From positions 34,856-98,855 of the forward strand of contig NZ_JAGHZV010000014.1 in assembly GCF_017745215.1 (NCBI RefSeq): a stretch of 64,000 nt of DNA, written 5' to 3'. Within the stretch, counting starts at the first letter, position 1. Each line of letters opens with the position of its first letter. Both the position numbers and the translations under genes were made by a program. This document shows, piece after piece, positions 47,426-58,317 of this stretch. A model generated the notes under the pieces. The model did no database searches. It saw nothing but the letters and a program-made list of their open reading frames with translations, and was not told the DNA's origin. This DNA is from Sphingomonas sp. (GTDB lineage: Bacteria; Pseudomonadota; Alphaproteobacteria; Sphingomonadales; Sphingomonadaceae).

Positions 47426-49885
47426 ATGAACGCGCCCACCTCCCCCAAGTCCCTGAACGGCCGCCGCGACGCCGACGCCGTGCTGCGCGAGCTAGGCACG
47501 ATGCTCGACCGCTCACAGGCGGTGATCGAATTCGCTCCCGACGGCACGGTGCTGCGCGCCAACGAGCTGTTCCTCGGGCTGATGGGCTATGCCCCCGAGG
47601 AAGTGATCGGCCAGCACCATCGCATCTTCTGCGACGAGAAATTCGCCGAGAGCGCGGATTACGAGCTGTTCTGGCTCGGCCTGCGCAGCGGCAACGCGCG
47701 CGATGGCGAGTTCAAGCGCGTTGCCCGCGACGGCCGCGAGATCTGGATCCGCGCCAAATATTATCCGATCAGCGAAGGCGACGACGTCGTCCGCATCATC
47801 AAGATCGCGATGGACGTGACCTCGACCAAGCAGGAGAGCATCCTGCACGAAGGCCTGCTCAGCGCGATCAGCCGCGCCCAGGCGGTGATCGAGTTCGACC
47901 TCGGCGGCAACGTGCTCACCGCCAACGAGAATTTCCTCAAGACCACCGGCTACAAGCTCAGCGAGATCGAAGGCCAGCACCACCGGCTCTTCTGCCCCGC
48001 CGACTATGCCCGCTCTACCGAATATGCGCTGTTCTGGGAGAAGCTGGGCCGCGGCGAATTCCACACCGGCGCGTTCAAGCGGCTGGCCAAGGGCGGCAAG
48101 GAGATCTGGATCCAGGCGACCTACAATCCGATCTTCGACCTGCGCGGCCGCCCGGTGAAGATCGTGAAATATGCGATGGACGTGACCGCCCAGCGGCTTG
48201 CCGCCGCCGAAGCCGAAGGCAAGGTCGAAGCGATCGGCCGCCAGCACGGCGTGGTGGAATACGATCTCCAGGGCAAGATCATCGCGGTCAACGACCTGTT
48301 CTGCCGGATCATGGGCTATCGCGCGGAGGAGCTGGTCGGGCTCCACCACCAGGAGATCAGCCACCCGGGCTGCCAGATCCAGACCGACTATCGCCAATTC
48401 TGGTACCGCATGGGCCGCGGCGAGCATGAGGCGGGCGATTTCCGCCGTATCGGCAAGGACGGGCGCGAGGTTTGGGTCTATGCCAGCCTCAACCCGATCC
48501 TCGACCTCGACGGCAAGCCGTGGAAGGTGGTGGAATACACCACCGACGTTACCGAGGCGAAGCGCATCGACCTCGAGTTCCAGGGCAAGGTCGACGCGAT
48601 CAGCCGCGCCGAATGCGTGCTCGAGACCGCGCTTGACGGCACCGTGCTCGACGCCAACGAAAACTATCTCAAGATGGTCGGCTACGCGCTCGAGGAGATC
48701 CGCGGCAAGGACGTCCGCATGATGGTCTGCCCCGAGGTGGCGCAGAGCGAAGCCTATCGCCAGCGGGCCGAGGGCCTGTCCCAGGGCGAGTTCCTGTCGG
48801 GCGAGTTCAAGCGCATCGCCAAGGGTGGGCGAGAGGTGTGGATCCGCGCGACGGTCAACCCGATCCTCGACACCTGCGGCAAGCCATACAAGCTCGTCAC
48901 CTATGCGATGGACGTCACCGAGGACAAGCTCCGCTCGATCGAAGTCGAGAACCGGCTGGCGGCGATCGAGCGCAGCCAGGCGACGATCGAGTTCGACATG
49001 GACGGCCATGTGCTGACCGCCAACGGCAATTTCCTCGCGGTGATGGGCTATTCGCTGCGCGAGATCATCGGCCAGCACCACAGCATGTTCTGCATGCCCG
49101 AATATCTCAAGTCGAAGGAATATGGCGACTTCTGGCGCCGGCTGAACTCGGGCGAGACGCATTCGGGCCGCTTCCACCGCATGGGGAAATACGGCCGCGA
49201 CGTGCATATCCAGGCGAGCTACAGCCCGGTCTACGACCTCTCGGGCAAGCCGGTGCGCGTGATCAAGCACGCCTATGACATCAGCGCCCAGGTCGAGCTC
49301 GAGCAGAAGATTGCGACCAAGAGCCACGAGATGCAGGGCATGGTCGACCAGCTAACCAAGGCGATCGCGACGATCTCCGAAGGCGCGCACGGCGCCTCGG
49401 CGCTCGCCGAGGAGACCGACGGCGCGGCCAACACCGGCGGCGCGGCGATCAACAATGCGATCGAATCGATCGACCTGATCAGCAAGTCCTCGGGCCAGAT
49501 CGCCAAGATCGTCGGCGTGATCGGCGAGCTTGCCAGCCAGACCAACCTCCTCGCCTTCAACGCGGCGATCGAGGCGGCGCGCGCGGGCGAGCATGGCGTG
49601 GGCTTCTCGGTGGTGGCCGAGGAAGTCCGCAAGCTCGCCGAGCGCAGCGCCGAGGCGGCGACCGAGATCGCCCGGCTGATCGAGGAATCGGGCGAGCGCG
49701 TCGCGCACGGCACCGAACGCTCGCAGAGCGCCCGCACGGCCTTCGAGGAGATCGTCAAGAGCGTCGAGAAGACGACGCGCGCGATCAGCCAGATCGCCGA
49801 ATCGGCGACGATGCAGGAGGAACTGACCTTCCGCGTGGTCGACATGATCGGCGACCTCGCTTCCTCGACCAAGGCCCACGGATGA
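47426..49885 (+). CDS. Soluble chemoreceptor with five PAS domains
   Basis: 819 residues, no membrane segment or HAMP domain, so it is cytoplasmic. Five PAS-PAC units repeat with a period of about 122 residues (about 28-134, 150-256, 270-378, 392-500, 515-622). Four of the five share the pattern IGQHHxxFC or close variants. The C-terminal methyl-accepting signalling domain (about 640-810) has the hairpin tip [20 protein letters not shown] at 703-722. PAS units may bind haem, flavin or other ligands; the conserved HH and Cys are candidates. It overlaps the triple-CheW gene by 4 bp, so the two proteins should work together. Confidence 0.9.
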   Translation: MNAPTSPKSLNGRRDADAVLRELGTMLDRSQAVIEFAPDGTVLRANELFLGLMGYAPEEVIGQHHRIFCDEKFAESADYELFWLGLRSGNARDGEFKRVARDGREIWIRAKYYPISEGDDVVRIIKIAMDVTSTKQESILHEGLLSAISRAQAVIEFDLGGNVLTANENFLKTTGYKLSEIEGQHHRLFCPADYARSTEYALFWEKLGRGEFHTGAFKRLAKGGKEIWIQATYNPIFDLRGRPVKIVKYAMDVTAQRLAAAEAEGKVEAIGRQHGVVEYDLQGKIIAVNDLFCRIMGYRAEELVGLHHQEISHPGCQIQTDYRQFWYRMGRGEHEAGDFRRIGKDGREVWVYASLNPILDLDGKPWKVVEYTTDVTEAKRIDLEFQGKVDAISRAECVLETALDGTVLDANENYLKMVGYALEEIRGKDVRMMVCPEVAQSEAYRQRAEGLSQGEFLSGEFKRIAKGGREVWIRATVNPILDTCGKPYKLVTYAMDVTEDKLRSIEVENRLAAIERSQATIEFDMDGHVLTANGNFLAVMGYSLREIIGQHHSMFCMPEYLKSKEYGDFWRRLNSGETHSGRFHRMGKYGRDVHIQASYSPVYDLSGKPVRVIKHAYDISAQVELEQKIATKSHEMQGMVDQLTKAIATISEGAHGASALAEETDGAANTGGAAINNAIESIDLISKSSGQIAKIVGVIGELASQTNLLAFNAAIEAARAGEHGVGFSVVAEEVRKLAERSAEAATEIARLIEESGERVAHGTERSQSARTAFEEIVKSVEKTTRAISQIAESATMQEELTFRVVDMIGDLASSTKAHG

Positions 49886-51354
49886 ACGCGCTCGTCGCGC
49901 TCTCGCCCGAGGGGATGGACGCGGCGGTGCAAGCGCCGGGCGCCGCGGCGATCGACGTCGGGCTGATGCGGCTGTGCGGGCGCGACCTGGCGGTCCCCGC
50001 CGCCAACGTCCGCGAAGTCGTGCCGCTGCCCGGGCGGCTGCACCCGAGCTTCTCGGGCAACGGCGCCTCGATCGGATCGATCGTGATCCGCGGGCGCGTG
50101 ATCCCGGTGCTCGACATCGCCGCCGAGCTCGGCTTCGGCGCGCGCGCGGGCGAGCATGGCGTGGTGCTGATCCTGCGCCACGCGGATGCGCTGGTCGGGC
50201 TGGTGATGGACCTGGTCTCGGGCCTGGCGCGCGTGCCGGGCAACCAGGTCCAGCCCTTCGCCGTTTCGGGCGGGCACGGCGTGCGCATCGTCTCGAGCAG
50301 CTTCCCGCACGGCGACACGCTGGTCGGGCTGATCGATCCCGCCGCGGTGTTCGCGCTGCCGGGCGTGCCGCACGCGCGCGAATCGGCGGCGCTGGGCGAG
50401 ACCGGCGGCTTCGCGATCCGCAGCGCGGTGGTGCTGATCACCATCGCCAACGCCAATCTCGCGCTCGACGCCAATCTGGTGGTGGCGACCGTCCCCGCGA
50501 CGATGCTAACCCCCAGCCCGGTGCCGGCGAGCAAATGGGTGGGCGTGGTGCGCTATCTCGACCAGGAAGTGCCGGTGGTCGACGACCTCACGCTGTTCGG
50601 CCTCTCGGGCCGCGCGGCGGACAGCAGCTCGGGCGCCGTCATCCTGCTCCGGCTCGACGAGAAGCGCATGCTGGGCGTCAGGATCGACCGGGTCCGGCGC
50701 ATCCTGCCGGTCAACGAGCAATCGGTGCAGCCGCTCGCCGAAGCGCTCGCCGGCCAGCTGCCGCTGTTCGCGGGCACCGTCGTCGACCATGACGGACGGC
50801 AGAACCTGCTGCTCGACGGCGAGGCGCTGACCCGAAGCGAAGCACTCCGCCTGATCGGTTCGCTCAGCCGCGCCCGCCAGGGCGCGGACGGCGCGATCCG
50901 CCCGACGAGCGCCGGGGCCACCGCCAGGGCGGAAGAGGCCGGCGACCGCCAGCCCTTCCTCGTCTTCCGTGCCGGCAGCCGCCTGCGCGCCGCGCCGCTC
51001 GCCTCGGTCAAGCAGATCATCCCGCTGCCCGCGGCACGCACCGGGGTGCGCCGCGACCAGTCGGCCTCGGGGCTTCAGGGCATCGCCAGCTACAATGGCG
51101 CGCCGCTCCCGCTGCTCGACCTGGGCGGCGGCGAGGCCCGGCGCGAGGCCGAGGCTCAGCCGGTGGTGCTCGTGGTCGAATCGCGCGGCACCTACAACGG
51201 CCTGATCGTCGACAAGCTCGAGACCGTCGCCCGCGCGATCGCGCGCCCGCGGCCCGGGATGGGCGGCGGCGAGTTCATCGACGCGAAGGTGGGTGACGCC
51301 ATGAAGGCGGTCACGCTCTGCGACCTCGGCGAAGAGGCGCGGCGGCTGGCATAA
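49882..51354 (+). CDS. Triple CheW-domain protein
   Basis: 490 residues. Three CheW-like domains lie in tandem (about residues 25-165, 180-325 and 350-490). The beta-barrel signatures are [20 protein letters not shown], then VTVPAT with [16 protein letters not shown], then [22 protein letters not shown]. CheW couples chemoreceptors to the kinase CheA; multi-CheW proteins could bridge several receptors. Its start overlaps the chemoreceptor stop (ATGA). No cheA, cheY, cheR or cheB is in the window. Confidence 0.88.
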   Translation: MNALVALSPEGMDAAVQAPGAAAIDVGLMRLCGRDLAVPAANVREVVPLPGRLHPSFSGNGASIGSIVIRGRVIPVLDIAAELGFGARAGEHGVVLILRHADALVGLVMDLVSGLARVPGNQVQPFAVSGGHGVRIVSSSFPHGDTLVGLIDPAAVFALPGVPHARESAALGETGGFAIRSAVVLITIANANLALDANLVVATVPATMLTPSPVPASKWVGVVRYLDQEVPVVDDLTLFGLSGRAADSSSGAVILLRLDEKRMLGVRIDRVRRILPVNEQSVQPLAEALAGQLPLFAGTVVDHDGRQNLLLDGEALTRSEALRLIGSLSRARQGADGAIRPTSAGATARAEEAGDRQPFLVFRAGSRLRAAPLASVKQIIPLPAARTGVRRDQSASGLQGIASYNGAPLPLLDLGGGEARREAEAQPVVLVVESRGTYNGLIVDKLETVARAIARPRPGMGGGEFIDAKVGDAMKAVTLCDLGEEARRLA

Positions 51355-51427
51355 GCCGAACCGAACCGTCTTTCCCGAACGGCCGATTTCAAGTCTAGCC
51401 AGCAGGAACGAAAAGCGTACAGACTCG

Positions 51428-54163
51428 GTGGCGATGAGTCCGCCGCTGCCCTACCCCGCGCTCCACGCCAGCCATGGCGGGATCTGGATCGCGACTGCCG
51501 AGGATTGCCGCGCGGTGGGCCGGGGCGAAGCGATCCGCATCGCCGCGGACACGCCGGTCATCCTGCTCAACGCGCCGCTCACCGGCCAGCGGCTCGGCCA
51601 TCCCGAGCTCTCGGGGCTCGACCTGCTCGAGCTCTTCGCCTTCCTGAGGCCCGCGCAGTTCATGGTCCCCACCCCGCGCGGCCTCGCCCGCTCCGCGGGG
51701 ATCGAGCCGCCGTCGGGCGACGCGGACGTGGCCCCCTTCCTGCGCCGTGCCGCCGAGGCGCTGCTGAGCATCCCCGCAGGCGACTGGCCCGAGCGCGAGG
51801 GCGCCTGGCATGCGGTGCAATCGCTGGCGAGGCTCCGCTGGCCCTGGGCGATGCCCGTCGCCGACCGGCTGGCGCGGCCCGAGCGCGCCGAGCGCTGGCT
51901 CTTCTCGCGCCTGCCCGAATGGAGCGAATCGCCGCCGCGCGCCGCGCCGCATTCGGTGGTGCTCGACCCTCATGACGTCGCCGATCGCCTTGCTCGACTC
52001 ACCGGCACGGGCGCCGAGCAGCGCCAGGGGCAGCGCGACTATGCCGCCGCCGCTGCCTCGGCCTTCGAGCCGCGCCAGGTGCGCGACGCGCCCAACCTCG
52101 TCCTCGCCGAGGCGGGGACGGGGATCGGCAAGACGCTTGGCTATCTCGCCCCCGCCTCGCTCTGGGCCGAGCGCGCCGAGGGGCCGGTGTGGGTCTCGAC
52201 CTTCACCAAGGCGCTGCAGCGCCAGCTTGCGCACGAAGGCGAGCGGCTGTTCCCCGATCCGCGCATCCGCAAGGCGCGGATCGTCACGCGCAAGGGGCGC
52301 GAGAATTACGTCTGCCTGCTCAATCTCGAGGATGCGCTGCAGGGCGGGTTCGCGGGGCGCGCCGCGATCCTCGCGCAGCTGGTCGCGCGCTGGGCGGGCT
52401 ATACCGCCGACGGCGACATGATCGGCGGCGACTTGCCCGGCTGGCTGCCCGTGCTGTTCCGCCGCAACGGCTCGACCGCGCTGACCGACCGGCGCGGCGA
52501 ATGCATCTACGCCGGCTGCCCGCACTATCGGAAATGCTTCATCGAGCGCGCCGCGCGCGCCTCGGCCGATGCCGACATCGTCATCGCCAACCATGCGCTG
52601 GTGATGGTCAACGCGGCACGAGGGAGGGAAACCACGAATCGCCCCACCCGCTACGTGTTCGACGAAGGCCATCACCTGTTCGACGCGGCGGACGCGATGT
52701 TCTCGGCGGCGCTCACCGGGCAGGAAGCGATCGAGCTCAGGCGCTGGATCACCGGCCCCGAAGGCACCAGCCGCGGCCGGCGGCGGGGTCTGGCGGCGCG
52801 GCTCTCCGACGTCGCCAGCTATGATTCGGAAGGCGGCGAGGCGATCGCCGCCGCGCTCGACGCCGCGCGTGCGCTGCCGAGCGACCAATGGCTCCAGCGG
52901 CTCGCCGAGGGCCAGCCGTTCGGGCCGGTCGAAGCGCTGCTCGCCGCGGTGCGCGGGCTGGTCTATGCGCGCGATGCCAGCAAGAACCTGGGGGGTGGAG
53001 ACGCCGGTTACGGCCTCGAGACCGAGCTCGCCCAGCCCGATGCCACGCTGGTCGAGGCCGCGGGACCCGCCGGCGAAGCGCTCGACGCGCTCGTCCGCCC
53101 GCTGGTCCGGCTCGGCCGCCGGCTCGAGGCGGTCCTCGCCGACGCGCCCGACTGGATGGACGGCCCGGCGCGCGCGCGGATCGAAGGCGCGATCGCCTCG
53201 CTCGGCTGGCGCACCGAGACCGTCGGCGCCTGGCTGGCGCTGATCGCGCGGATCGGCGGCCCCGCCGACCCCGAGTTCGTCGACTGGCTCGCGGTCGACC
53301 GGATCGAGGGCCGCGAAGTCGATGTCGGGCTGCATCGCCACTGGCTCGATCCCTCGCGCCCCTTCGCCAAGACCGTGCTCGAGCCCGCGCACGGCGCGCT
53401 GGTGACGTCGGCCACGCTGCGCGCCGGCGGCGACTGGGACATCGCCGAGGCGCGCACCGGCGCCTCGCACCTGATCCGCCCCGCCGCGCGCTTCGAAGCG
53501 AGAAGCCCGTTCGACTATGCCCGGCAGGCGCAGGTGCTGATCGTCACCGACGTCAAGCGCGGCGACCTGGCGGCGCTCGCCAATGCCTATGCCCGGCTGA
53601 TCGTCGCGTCGGAGGGCGGGACGCTGGGGCTGTTCACGGCGATCCGGCGGCTGCGCTCGGTCCATGCCCGCGTCGCCGACCGGCTCGCGCGCGAGGGGCT
53701 GCCGCTCTACGCCCAGCATGTCGACCCGATCGATACCGGCACGCTCGTCGACATCTTCCGCGACGACCCCAAGGCATCGCTGCTCGGCACCGATGCCTTG
53801 AGGGACGGCGTCGACGTGCCCGGCCATTCGCTGCGGCTTGTGGTGATGGAGGGCATCCCCTGGCCCAAGCCCAGCGTGCTCCACGCCGCGCGCCGGCTGG
53901 CGGGAGGCGGGACCGCCCATGACGACCGAATCGTCCGCGCGCGGCTCGCCCAGGCGTTCGGCCGGCTCATCCGCCGCGCCGACGATCGCGGGACGTTCGT
54001 GCTGCTCTCCGCCGCCACGCCGTCACGCCTGCTCGACGCCTTTCCACCCGGCACGCCCGTGTCCCGTGTGACTCTCGATGAAGCCGAAGCGCGCGTACGA
54101 CTTTTCATGGCAACACGGTTGCGGCATGAGGCAGCCTCCGCTGACCCGACGGAAGCCCGATGA
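51428..54163 (+). CDS. DinG/XPD-family DNA helicase with Fe-S cluster
   Basis: 911 residues with a GTG start at 51428 (an ATG at 51434 is equally possible). Walker A is AGTGIGKT near 229-236, the DEAH-like box is FDEGHHLFD, and motif VI is in QAFGRLIRRADDRG. Four Cys (C296, C359, C364, C370) match the iron-sulfur cluster of XPD-like helicases. It should unwind DNA 5' to 3' in repair. The N-terminal roughly 190 residues are additional to the helicase core. It overlaps sixA by 4 bp. Confidence 0.9.
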   Translation: MAMSPPLPYPALHASHGGIWIATAEDCRAVGRGEAIRIAADTPVILLNAPLTGQRLGHPELSGLDLLELFAFLRPAQFMVPTPRGLARSAGIEPPSGDADVAPFLRRAAEALLSIPAGDWPEREGAWHAVQSLARLRWPWAMPVADRLARPERAERWLFSRLPEWSESPPRAAPHSVVLDPHDVADRLARLTGTGAEQRQGQRDYAAAAASAFEPRQVRDAPNLVLAEAGTGIGKTLGYLAPASLWAERAEGPVWVSTFTKALQRQLAHEGERLFPDPRIRKARIVTRKGRENYVCLLNLEDALQGGFAGRAAILAQLVARWAGYTADGDMIGGDLPGWLPVLFRRNGSTALTDRRGECIYAGCPHYRKCFIERAARASADADIVIANHALVMVNAARGRETTNRPTRYVFDEGHHLFDAADAMFSAALTGQEAIELRRWITGPEGTSRGRRRGLAARLSDVASYDSEGGEAIAAALDAARALPSDQWLQRLAEGQPFGPVEALLAAVRGLVYARDASKNLGGGDAGYGLETELAQPDATLVEAAGPAGEALDALVRPLVRLGRRLEAVLADAPDWMDGPARARIEGAIASLGWRTETVGAWLALIARIGGPADPEFVDWLAVDRIEGREVDVGLHRHWLDPSRPFAKTVLEPAHGALVTSATLRAGGDWDIAEARTGASHLIRPAARFEARSPFDYARQAQVLIVTDVKRGDLAALANAYARLIVASEGGTLGLFTAIRRLRSVHARVADRLAREGLPLYAQHVDPIDTGTLVDIFRDDPKASLLGTDALRDGVDVPGHSLRLVVMEGIPWPKPSVLHAARRLAGGGTAHDDRIVRARLAQAFGRLIRRADDRGTFVLLSAATPSRLLDAFPPGTPVSRVTLDEAEARVRLFMATRLRHEAASADPTEAR

Positions 54164-54696
54164 AGACGCTCACGCTGCTGCGCCACGCCAAATCGAGCTG
54201 GGACGATCCGGTCTCACGCGATTTCGACCGTCCGCTCAACGCCCGCGGCCACCGCGCCGCGCAGACGATGGGCCGCCAGATGCGCACGCTGGGGCTCGAG
54301 TTCGATTCGGTGACTGCCTCGCCCGCGGTGCGCGTGATCGAGACGCTCGAGCAAGTCGCGATCGGCTATGGCTCGGTGCTGGCGCCGCATTGGGACCAGC
54401 GGCTCTATCTCGCCTCGGCAGCGACCCTGCTCGACGTGGCGCAGGAATTGCCCGACGCCGCCGGGGGCGCGCTGTTCGTCGGCCATAATCCGGGGCTCGA
54501 GGAGCTGGTGCTGCTGCTCGTCGCCGACAGCGCGCTGCGCGACGACGTCGAAGTGAAGTTCCCCACCGCGAGCCTCGCCGAGATGCGCTTCCACGTGGAA
54601 CATTGGCGCGACCTCGCCCCCGGCAAGGGCGAGCTCGCCCGCTTCATTCGCCCGCGCGACCTCGACCCGAGCCTGGGGCCGGACAGCCGGGACTGA
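54160..54696 (+). CDS. SixA-like histidine phosphatase
   Basis: 178 residues. The phosphohistidine loop LLRHAKSSW has the catalytic His at residue 9; ASPAVRVIET and GHNPGLEELV complete the site. SixA dephosphorylates phospho-His on proteins (the Hpt domain of ArcB, or NPr, in E. coli). The target here is unknown. Start overlaps the helicase stop; convergent with the MerR gene. Confidence 0.9.
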   Translation: MKTLTLLRHAKSSWDDPVSRDFDRPLNARGHRAAQTMGRQMRTLGLEFDSVTASPAVRVIETLEQVAIGYGSVLAPHWDQRLYLASAATLLDVAQELPDAAGGALFVGHNPGLEELVLLLVADSALRDDVEVKFPTASLAEMRFHVEHWRDLAPGKGELARFIRPRDLDPSLGPDSRD

Positions 54697-54698
54697 CC

Positions 54699-55079
54699 TC
54701 AGCCGTCGGAATCGAGCGCGTCGCTGAGCGTGTCGCGAATCTTCCTGAGCTCGGGCGCCAGGCTCGGTAGCGAGGCCGTCGCGGCGGCAGCTGTCGGCTC
54801 GGCGTGGGGCGCGGGCGGCGCCTTGCCCGAGCGCTCGGCCGCGAGCAGCCGCTGGACGCCGCGGATCGTATAGCCTTCGTGCGTGAGCAGCGCGTGGATG
54901 CGCCGCACCAGCGCGACGTCCTCGGGCCGATAGTAGCGGCGGTTGCCCGCGCGAGTCAGCGGGCGCAGCTGCGGGAACCGCGTCTCCCAATAGCGCAGGA
55001 TATGCTGCGGCCGCCCAATCTCCTGGGCGAGCTCGCCGATCGTACGGAGCGCGCCAGCGGCCTTTTCGGACGCCGGCAT
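54699..55079 (-). CDS. MerR family transcriptional regulator
   Basis: 126 residues. The winged-helix MerR DNA-binding domain is clear: IGELAQEIGRPQHILRYWETRFPQL then NRRYYRPEDVALV. There are no metal-binding Cys in the short C-terminal tail. It is the conserved MerR found after ihfA in alphaproteobacteria; its targets are unknown. The start is 11 bases after the ihfA stop. Confidence 0.9.
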   Translation of the reverse strand: MPASEKAAGALRTIGELAQEIGRPQHILRYWETRFPQLRPLTRAGNRRYYRPEDVALVRRIHALLTHEGYTIRGVQRLLAAERSGKAPPAPHAEPTAAAATASLPSLAPELRKIRDTLSDALDSDG

Positions 55080-55090
55080 GGCAATCCGCC

Positions 55091-55390
55091 TCAGTCCGCG
55101 GAGACGATGCGGTCGCGCATCATCTGGCTGGCGCGGAACGTGAGCACGCGGCGCGGCGCGATCGGCACCTCGATCCCGGTCTTGGGATTGCGCCCCACCC
55201 GCTCGCCCTTGTCGCGCAGGATGAAGCTGCCGAAGCCGGAGATCTTCACATTCTCGCCCTTGGCGAGCGAATTGCACATGTGACCGAGAATCTGCTCGAC
55301 GAGCCTCGCCGCGTCGGCGCGTGACAATCCCACTTCACGATGCAGCGATTCGGCCAAGTCGGCTCTCGTCAGCGTGCCCGCAGTGGTCAT
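55091..55390 (-). CDS. ihfA: Integration host factor, alpha subunit
   Basis: 99 residues. It is a DNA-bending protein that works as a heterodimer with Ihf[41 protein letters not shown] (in two parts the DNA-binding arm) and the IHF-alpha tail are present. The ATG at 55390 follows a GGAGAGCGGGGG leader. Located between fabH and merR in the usual operon. Confidence 0.95.
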   Translation of the reverse strand: MTTAGTLTRADLAESLHREVGLSRADAARLVEQILGHMCNSLAKGENVKISGFGSFILRDKGERVGRNPKTGIEVPIAPRRVLTFRASQMMRDRIVSAD

Positions 55391-55480
55391 GTCCCCCGCT
55401 CTCCCATCCTCGCTCTGATGTTGCGACCGTAACATATTGCCGGCCGCGCGCAATTGGGAAACGCGCGTTTCAGAAACAAT

Positions 55481-56446
55481 TCAGAAACGAACCACCGATG
55501 CGCCCCAGGTGAAGCCGCCGCCCATCGCTTCGAGCACGAGCAGGTCGCCCCGCTTGATCCGCCCGTCACGCACCGCGGTGTCGAGCGCGAGCGGCACCGA
55601 CGCCGCGGAGGTGTTGGCGTGCCGGTCGACCGTGACGATCACCTTCTCGGGCGCGAGGCCGAGCTTGCGCGCGGTAGCGTCGAGGATGCGGGCATTGGCC
55701 TGGTGCGGCACCACCCAGTCGACGTCGCTGGCCTCAAGCCCGGCGGCGGCGAGCGATTCCTCCATCACCGTGGCGAGGTTGACCACCGCGTGGCGGAAGA
55801 CTTCGCGGCCCTTCATCCGGACCTTGCCGACCGTGCCGGTGGTCGAGGGGCCGCCGTCGACATAAAGGAGCTCGTTGTGGCGCCCATCGGCATGGAGCCG
55901 GGTCGCGAGGATGCCGCGCCCGTCCTCACCGCTCTGCGCCTCGAGCACGATCGCGCCGGCGCCGTCGCCGAACAGCACGCAGGTGGCGCGGTCCTCCCAG
56001 TCGAGGATGCGGCTGAACGTCTCGGCGCCGATCACCAGCGCGCGGCGGTGCGCGCCTGCGCGGATCAGCGAATCGGCGACCTGGAGTGCATAGAGGAAGC
56101 CCGAGCAGACCGCGGCAACGTCGAACGCGACGCAATCGTCGATGCCGAGCGCCGCCTGGACCTTGGTCGCGCTGGCGGGAAAGGTCTGGTCGGGAGTCGC
56201 GGTGGCGAGCACGATCAGGTCGATGTCCTGCGCGTCCTTGCCCGCCGCCGCCAGCGCCGCGCGCGCCGCGCCGGTCGCGAGGCTGCTCGTCGTCTCGTCG
56301 GGGCCGGCGATGTGGCGGAAGCGGATGCCGGTGCGCTCGACGATCCATTCGTCGCTCGTGTCGACCTGCTGCGCGAGCTCCTCGTTCGAGACGCGCCGCG
56401 CGGGCAACGCCGATCCGGTGCCGATGATCACCGAACGCACGCTCAT
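55481..56446 (-). CDS. fabH: 3-oxoacyl-ACP synthase III
   Basis: 321 residues. It condenses acetyl-CoA with malonyl-ACP to start fatty acid synthesis. The catalytic Cys is C114 ([10 protein letters not shown]), the His is in VPHQANARI and the Asn in HANTSAAS. The ATG at 56446 is chosen over one three codons upstream because it gives the standard [15 protein letters not shown] start. GAGGGGTGTG lies upstream. Confidence 0.97.
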   Translation of the reverse strand: MSVRSVIIGTGSALPARRVSNEELAQQVDTSDEWIVERTGIRFRHIAGPDETTSSLATGAARAALAAAGKDAQDIDLIVLATATPDQTFPASATKVQAALGIDDCVAFDVAAVCSGFLYALQVADSLIRAGAHRRALVIGAETFSRILDWEDRATCVLFGDGAGAIVLEAQSGEDGRGILATRLHADGRHNELLYVDGGPSTTGTVGKVRMKGREVFRHAVVNLATVMEESLAAAGLEASDVDWVVPHQANARILDATARKLGLAPEKVIVTVDRHANTSAASVPLALDTAVRDGRIKRGDLLVLEAMGGGFTWGASVVRF

Positions 56447-56468
56447 CCAACACACCCCTCAGGAAAGT

Positions 56469-57500
56469 TCACGCCGCCTTGGCCTCGATGTTTCCGAGGT
56501 CCTCGGCGATGCGGCGCATCAGATCGTCGCGCAACATCTTCGCGGCGAAGCCGATCGCAGTTGCGACACCGGTTTCATTGGCGCTGCCGTGGCTCTTCAC
56601 GACGAGGCCGTTCAAGCCCAGGAAGACGGCGCCATTATGGTTGTTCGGATCGAGGTGATGGCGAAGCAGTTCGGTGGCGGGGCGCGAGATCAGGAAGCCG
56701 ATCTTCGAGCGCGTCGAGCTGGAGAAGGCGCGGCGGAGCAGGTCCGCCACGAAACGCGCGGTGCCCTCGACCGTCTTGAGCGCGATGTTGCCGGCGAATC
56801 CGTCGCAGACGATCACGTCGACTTCGCCGCGCGAGATGTGGTTGCCCTCGACGAAGCCCGTGAAGTCGAGGCGGAGATGCTGGGCGGCGCGAAGCTCGGC
56901 GGCAGCCTCGCGGATGTTTTCGGTGCCCTTCATCTCCTCGGTGCCGATGTTGAGCAGCGCGACTCGGGGGCTTTCGAGGTCGAGCGCGGTGCGCGCATAG
57001 GCCGCGCCCATCACGGCGAACTGGACGAGGTTGCGCGCGTCGCACTCGGTGTTCGCGCCGAGGTCGAGCATGACGACGTCGTTGGCGCCGAGGCTCGGCA
57101 GCAGCGCGGCGAGCGCGGGCCGGTCGATCCCCGGCATGGTCCTGAGCGCGAGCTTGGACATCGCCATCAGCGCGCCGGTGTTGCCCGACGAGACGGCGGC
57201 ACCGGCGAGGCCCTGCTTCACCAGATCGATCGCCACGCCCATCGACGTCGTCTTGGCACGGCGAATCGCCTGGCTCGGCTTGTCGTCCGCGGAGACGACG
57301 CCGGGGGCATGGACGATTTCGGAAGCGGCGGTGAGGTTGGGGTGGCTCTTCAGCCCCTCGCGGATGCGCTCCTCGTCTCCGACGAGGTAGAATTGCATCC
57401 CCTCATAGCGCCGGCGCGCCGCGGCGACGCCCGCGAGCATCACGGCAATCCCCTCGTCGCCGCCCATCGCATCGACGGCGATACGGGACGATGTGGTCAT
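56469..57500 (-). CDS. plsX: Phosphate acyltransferase PlsX
   Basis: 343 residues. It converts acyl-ACP to acyl-phosphate for phospholipid synthesis. VDAMGGDEGI, SSGNTGALMA, LDLGANTECD and CDGFAGNIALK are diagnostic. The ATG at 57500 fits the family start. It lies between rpmF and fabH in the conserved operon. Confidence 0.96.
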   Translation of the reverse strand: MTTSSRIAVDAMGGDEGIAVMLAGVAAARRRYEGMQFYLVGDEERIREGLKSHPNLTAASEIVHAPGVVSADDKPSQAIRRAKTTSMGVAIDLVKQGLAGAAVSSGNTGALMAMSKLALRTMPGIDRPALAALLPSLGANDVVMLDLGANTECDARNLVQFAVMGAAYARTALDLESPRVALLNIGTEEMKGTENIREAAAELRAAQHLRLDFTGFVEGNHISRGEVDVIVCDGFAGNIALKTVEGTARFVADLLRRAFSSSTRSKIGFLISRPATELLRHHLDPNNHNGAVFLGLNGLVVKSHGSANETGVATAIGFAAKMLRDDLMRRIAEDLGNIEAKAA

Positions 57501-57529
57501 GCCGGCTGCCCCCAGACTCGACGCGTGGC

Positions 57530-57709
57530 TCAGCCCTCGACCGAGACGATCTCGCGGCCGTTGTAATGGCCGCACGCACCGCACAGGATGTGCGGACGCT
57601 TCAGCTCACCGCAGTTCGGGCATTCCTGGAACGCCTCGACCTTGAGCGCATCGTGCGCCCGGCGCATGCCACGCCGCGACGGCGAGGTCTTTCTCTTCGG
57701 AACGGCCAT
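57530..57709 (-). CDS. rpmF: 50S ribosomal protein L32
   Basis: 59 residues ([20 protein letters not shown]). It contains a CPNCGE and CGACGHY zinc ribbon, present in only some L32 proteins. GAAGGTG precedes the ATG. It is the first gene of rpmF-plsX-fabH-ihfA-merR. Confidence 0.96.
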   Translation of the reverse strand: MAVPKRKTSPSRRGMRRAHDALKVEAFQECPNCGELKRPHILCGACGHYNGREIVSVEG

Positions 57710-57912
57710 TTCGGCACCTTCTTCGCAAATTACTGCAATTGAAAACCATGTCGCGATACGCCCGCGGGGTTCTCCGGGCAAGCGACGGCAGGGCCGGCCG
57801 CTCGCCGGACCAGCGGACAGGTCACGAAGCGAGCACGCGCCTATAGCGATTTCGCGCCGCGTTGCAAGCCGATGCGCAGCGTGGCAAGGGTCCCGCTTCG
57901 GGAGGGGCTTTC

Positions 57913-58311
57913 ATGACCATCACGCTGCCGATCGCCTTGGCCACCACCGGCGCCGCCGCGATCATCAATCTCTGGCTGGCGATTCGCATCAGCCAGATGC
58001 GGAGCGCTCACAAGACCTGGGTCGGCGATGGCGGCCATCCGCGGCTGGTCGCCCGGATGCGCGCGCATTCGAACTTCATCGAATATACCCCGATCGTGCT
58101 GATCCTGATCGCGCTGGTCGAGCTCGCCAAGGGCACGCAGCTGTGGCTCTGGGGCGTCGCGGTCGCCTTCCTGCTGGGCCGCGTGCTCCACGGCTTCGGC
58201 ATGGACGGCTGGAAGATCGGCCGGATGCTCGGCACCTGGATCACGCTGCTCGTGATGGTCGGTTTGGGGATCTACGGCGCGACCCTGCCGTGGCTCGGCC
58301 AGCTGGGCTGA
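57913..58311 (+). CDS. MAPEG family membrane protein
   Basis: 132 residues with four hydrophobic segments. MAPEG members include glutathione-dependent enzymes, but bacterial ones are mostly uncharacterised. RMRAHSNFIEYTPIVLILIAL is the characteristic block. GGAGGGG precedes the ATG at 57913. Convergent with the metallo-hydrolase gene. Confidence 0.88.
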   Translation: MTITLPIALATTGAAAIINLWLAIRISQMRSAHKTWVGDGGHPRLVARMRAHSNFIEYTPIVLILIALVELAKGTQLWLWGVAVAFLLGRVLHGFGMDGWKIGRMLGTWITLLVMVGLGIYGATLPWLGQLG

Positions 58312-58317
58312 TCCGAC

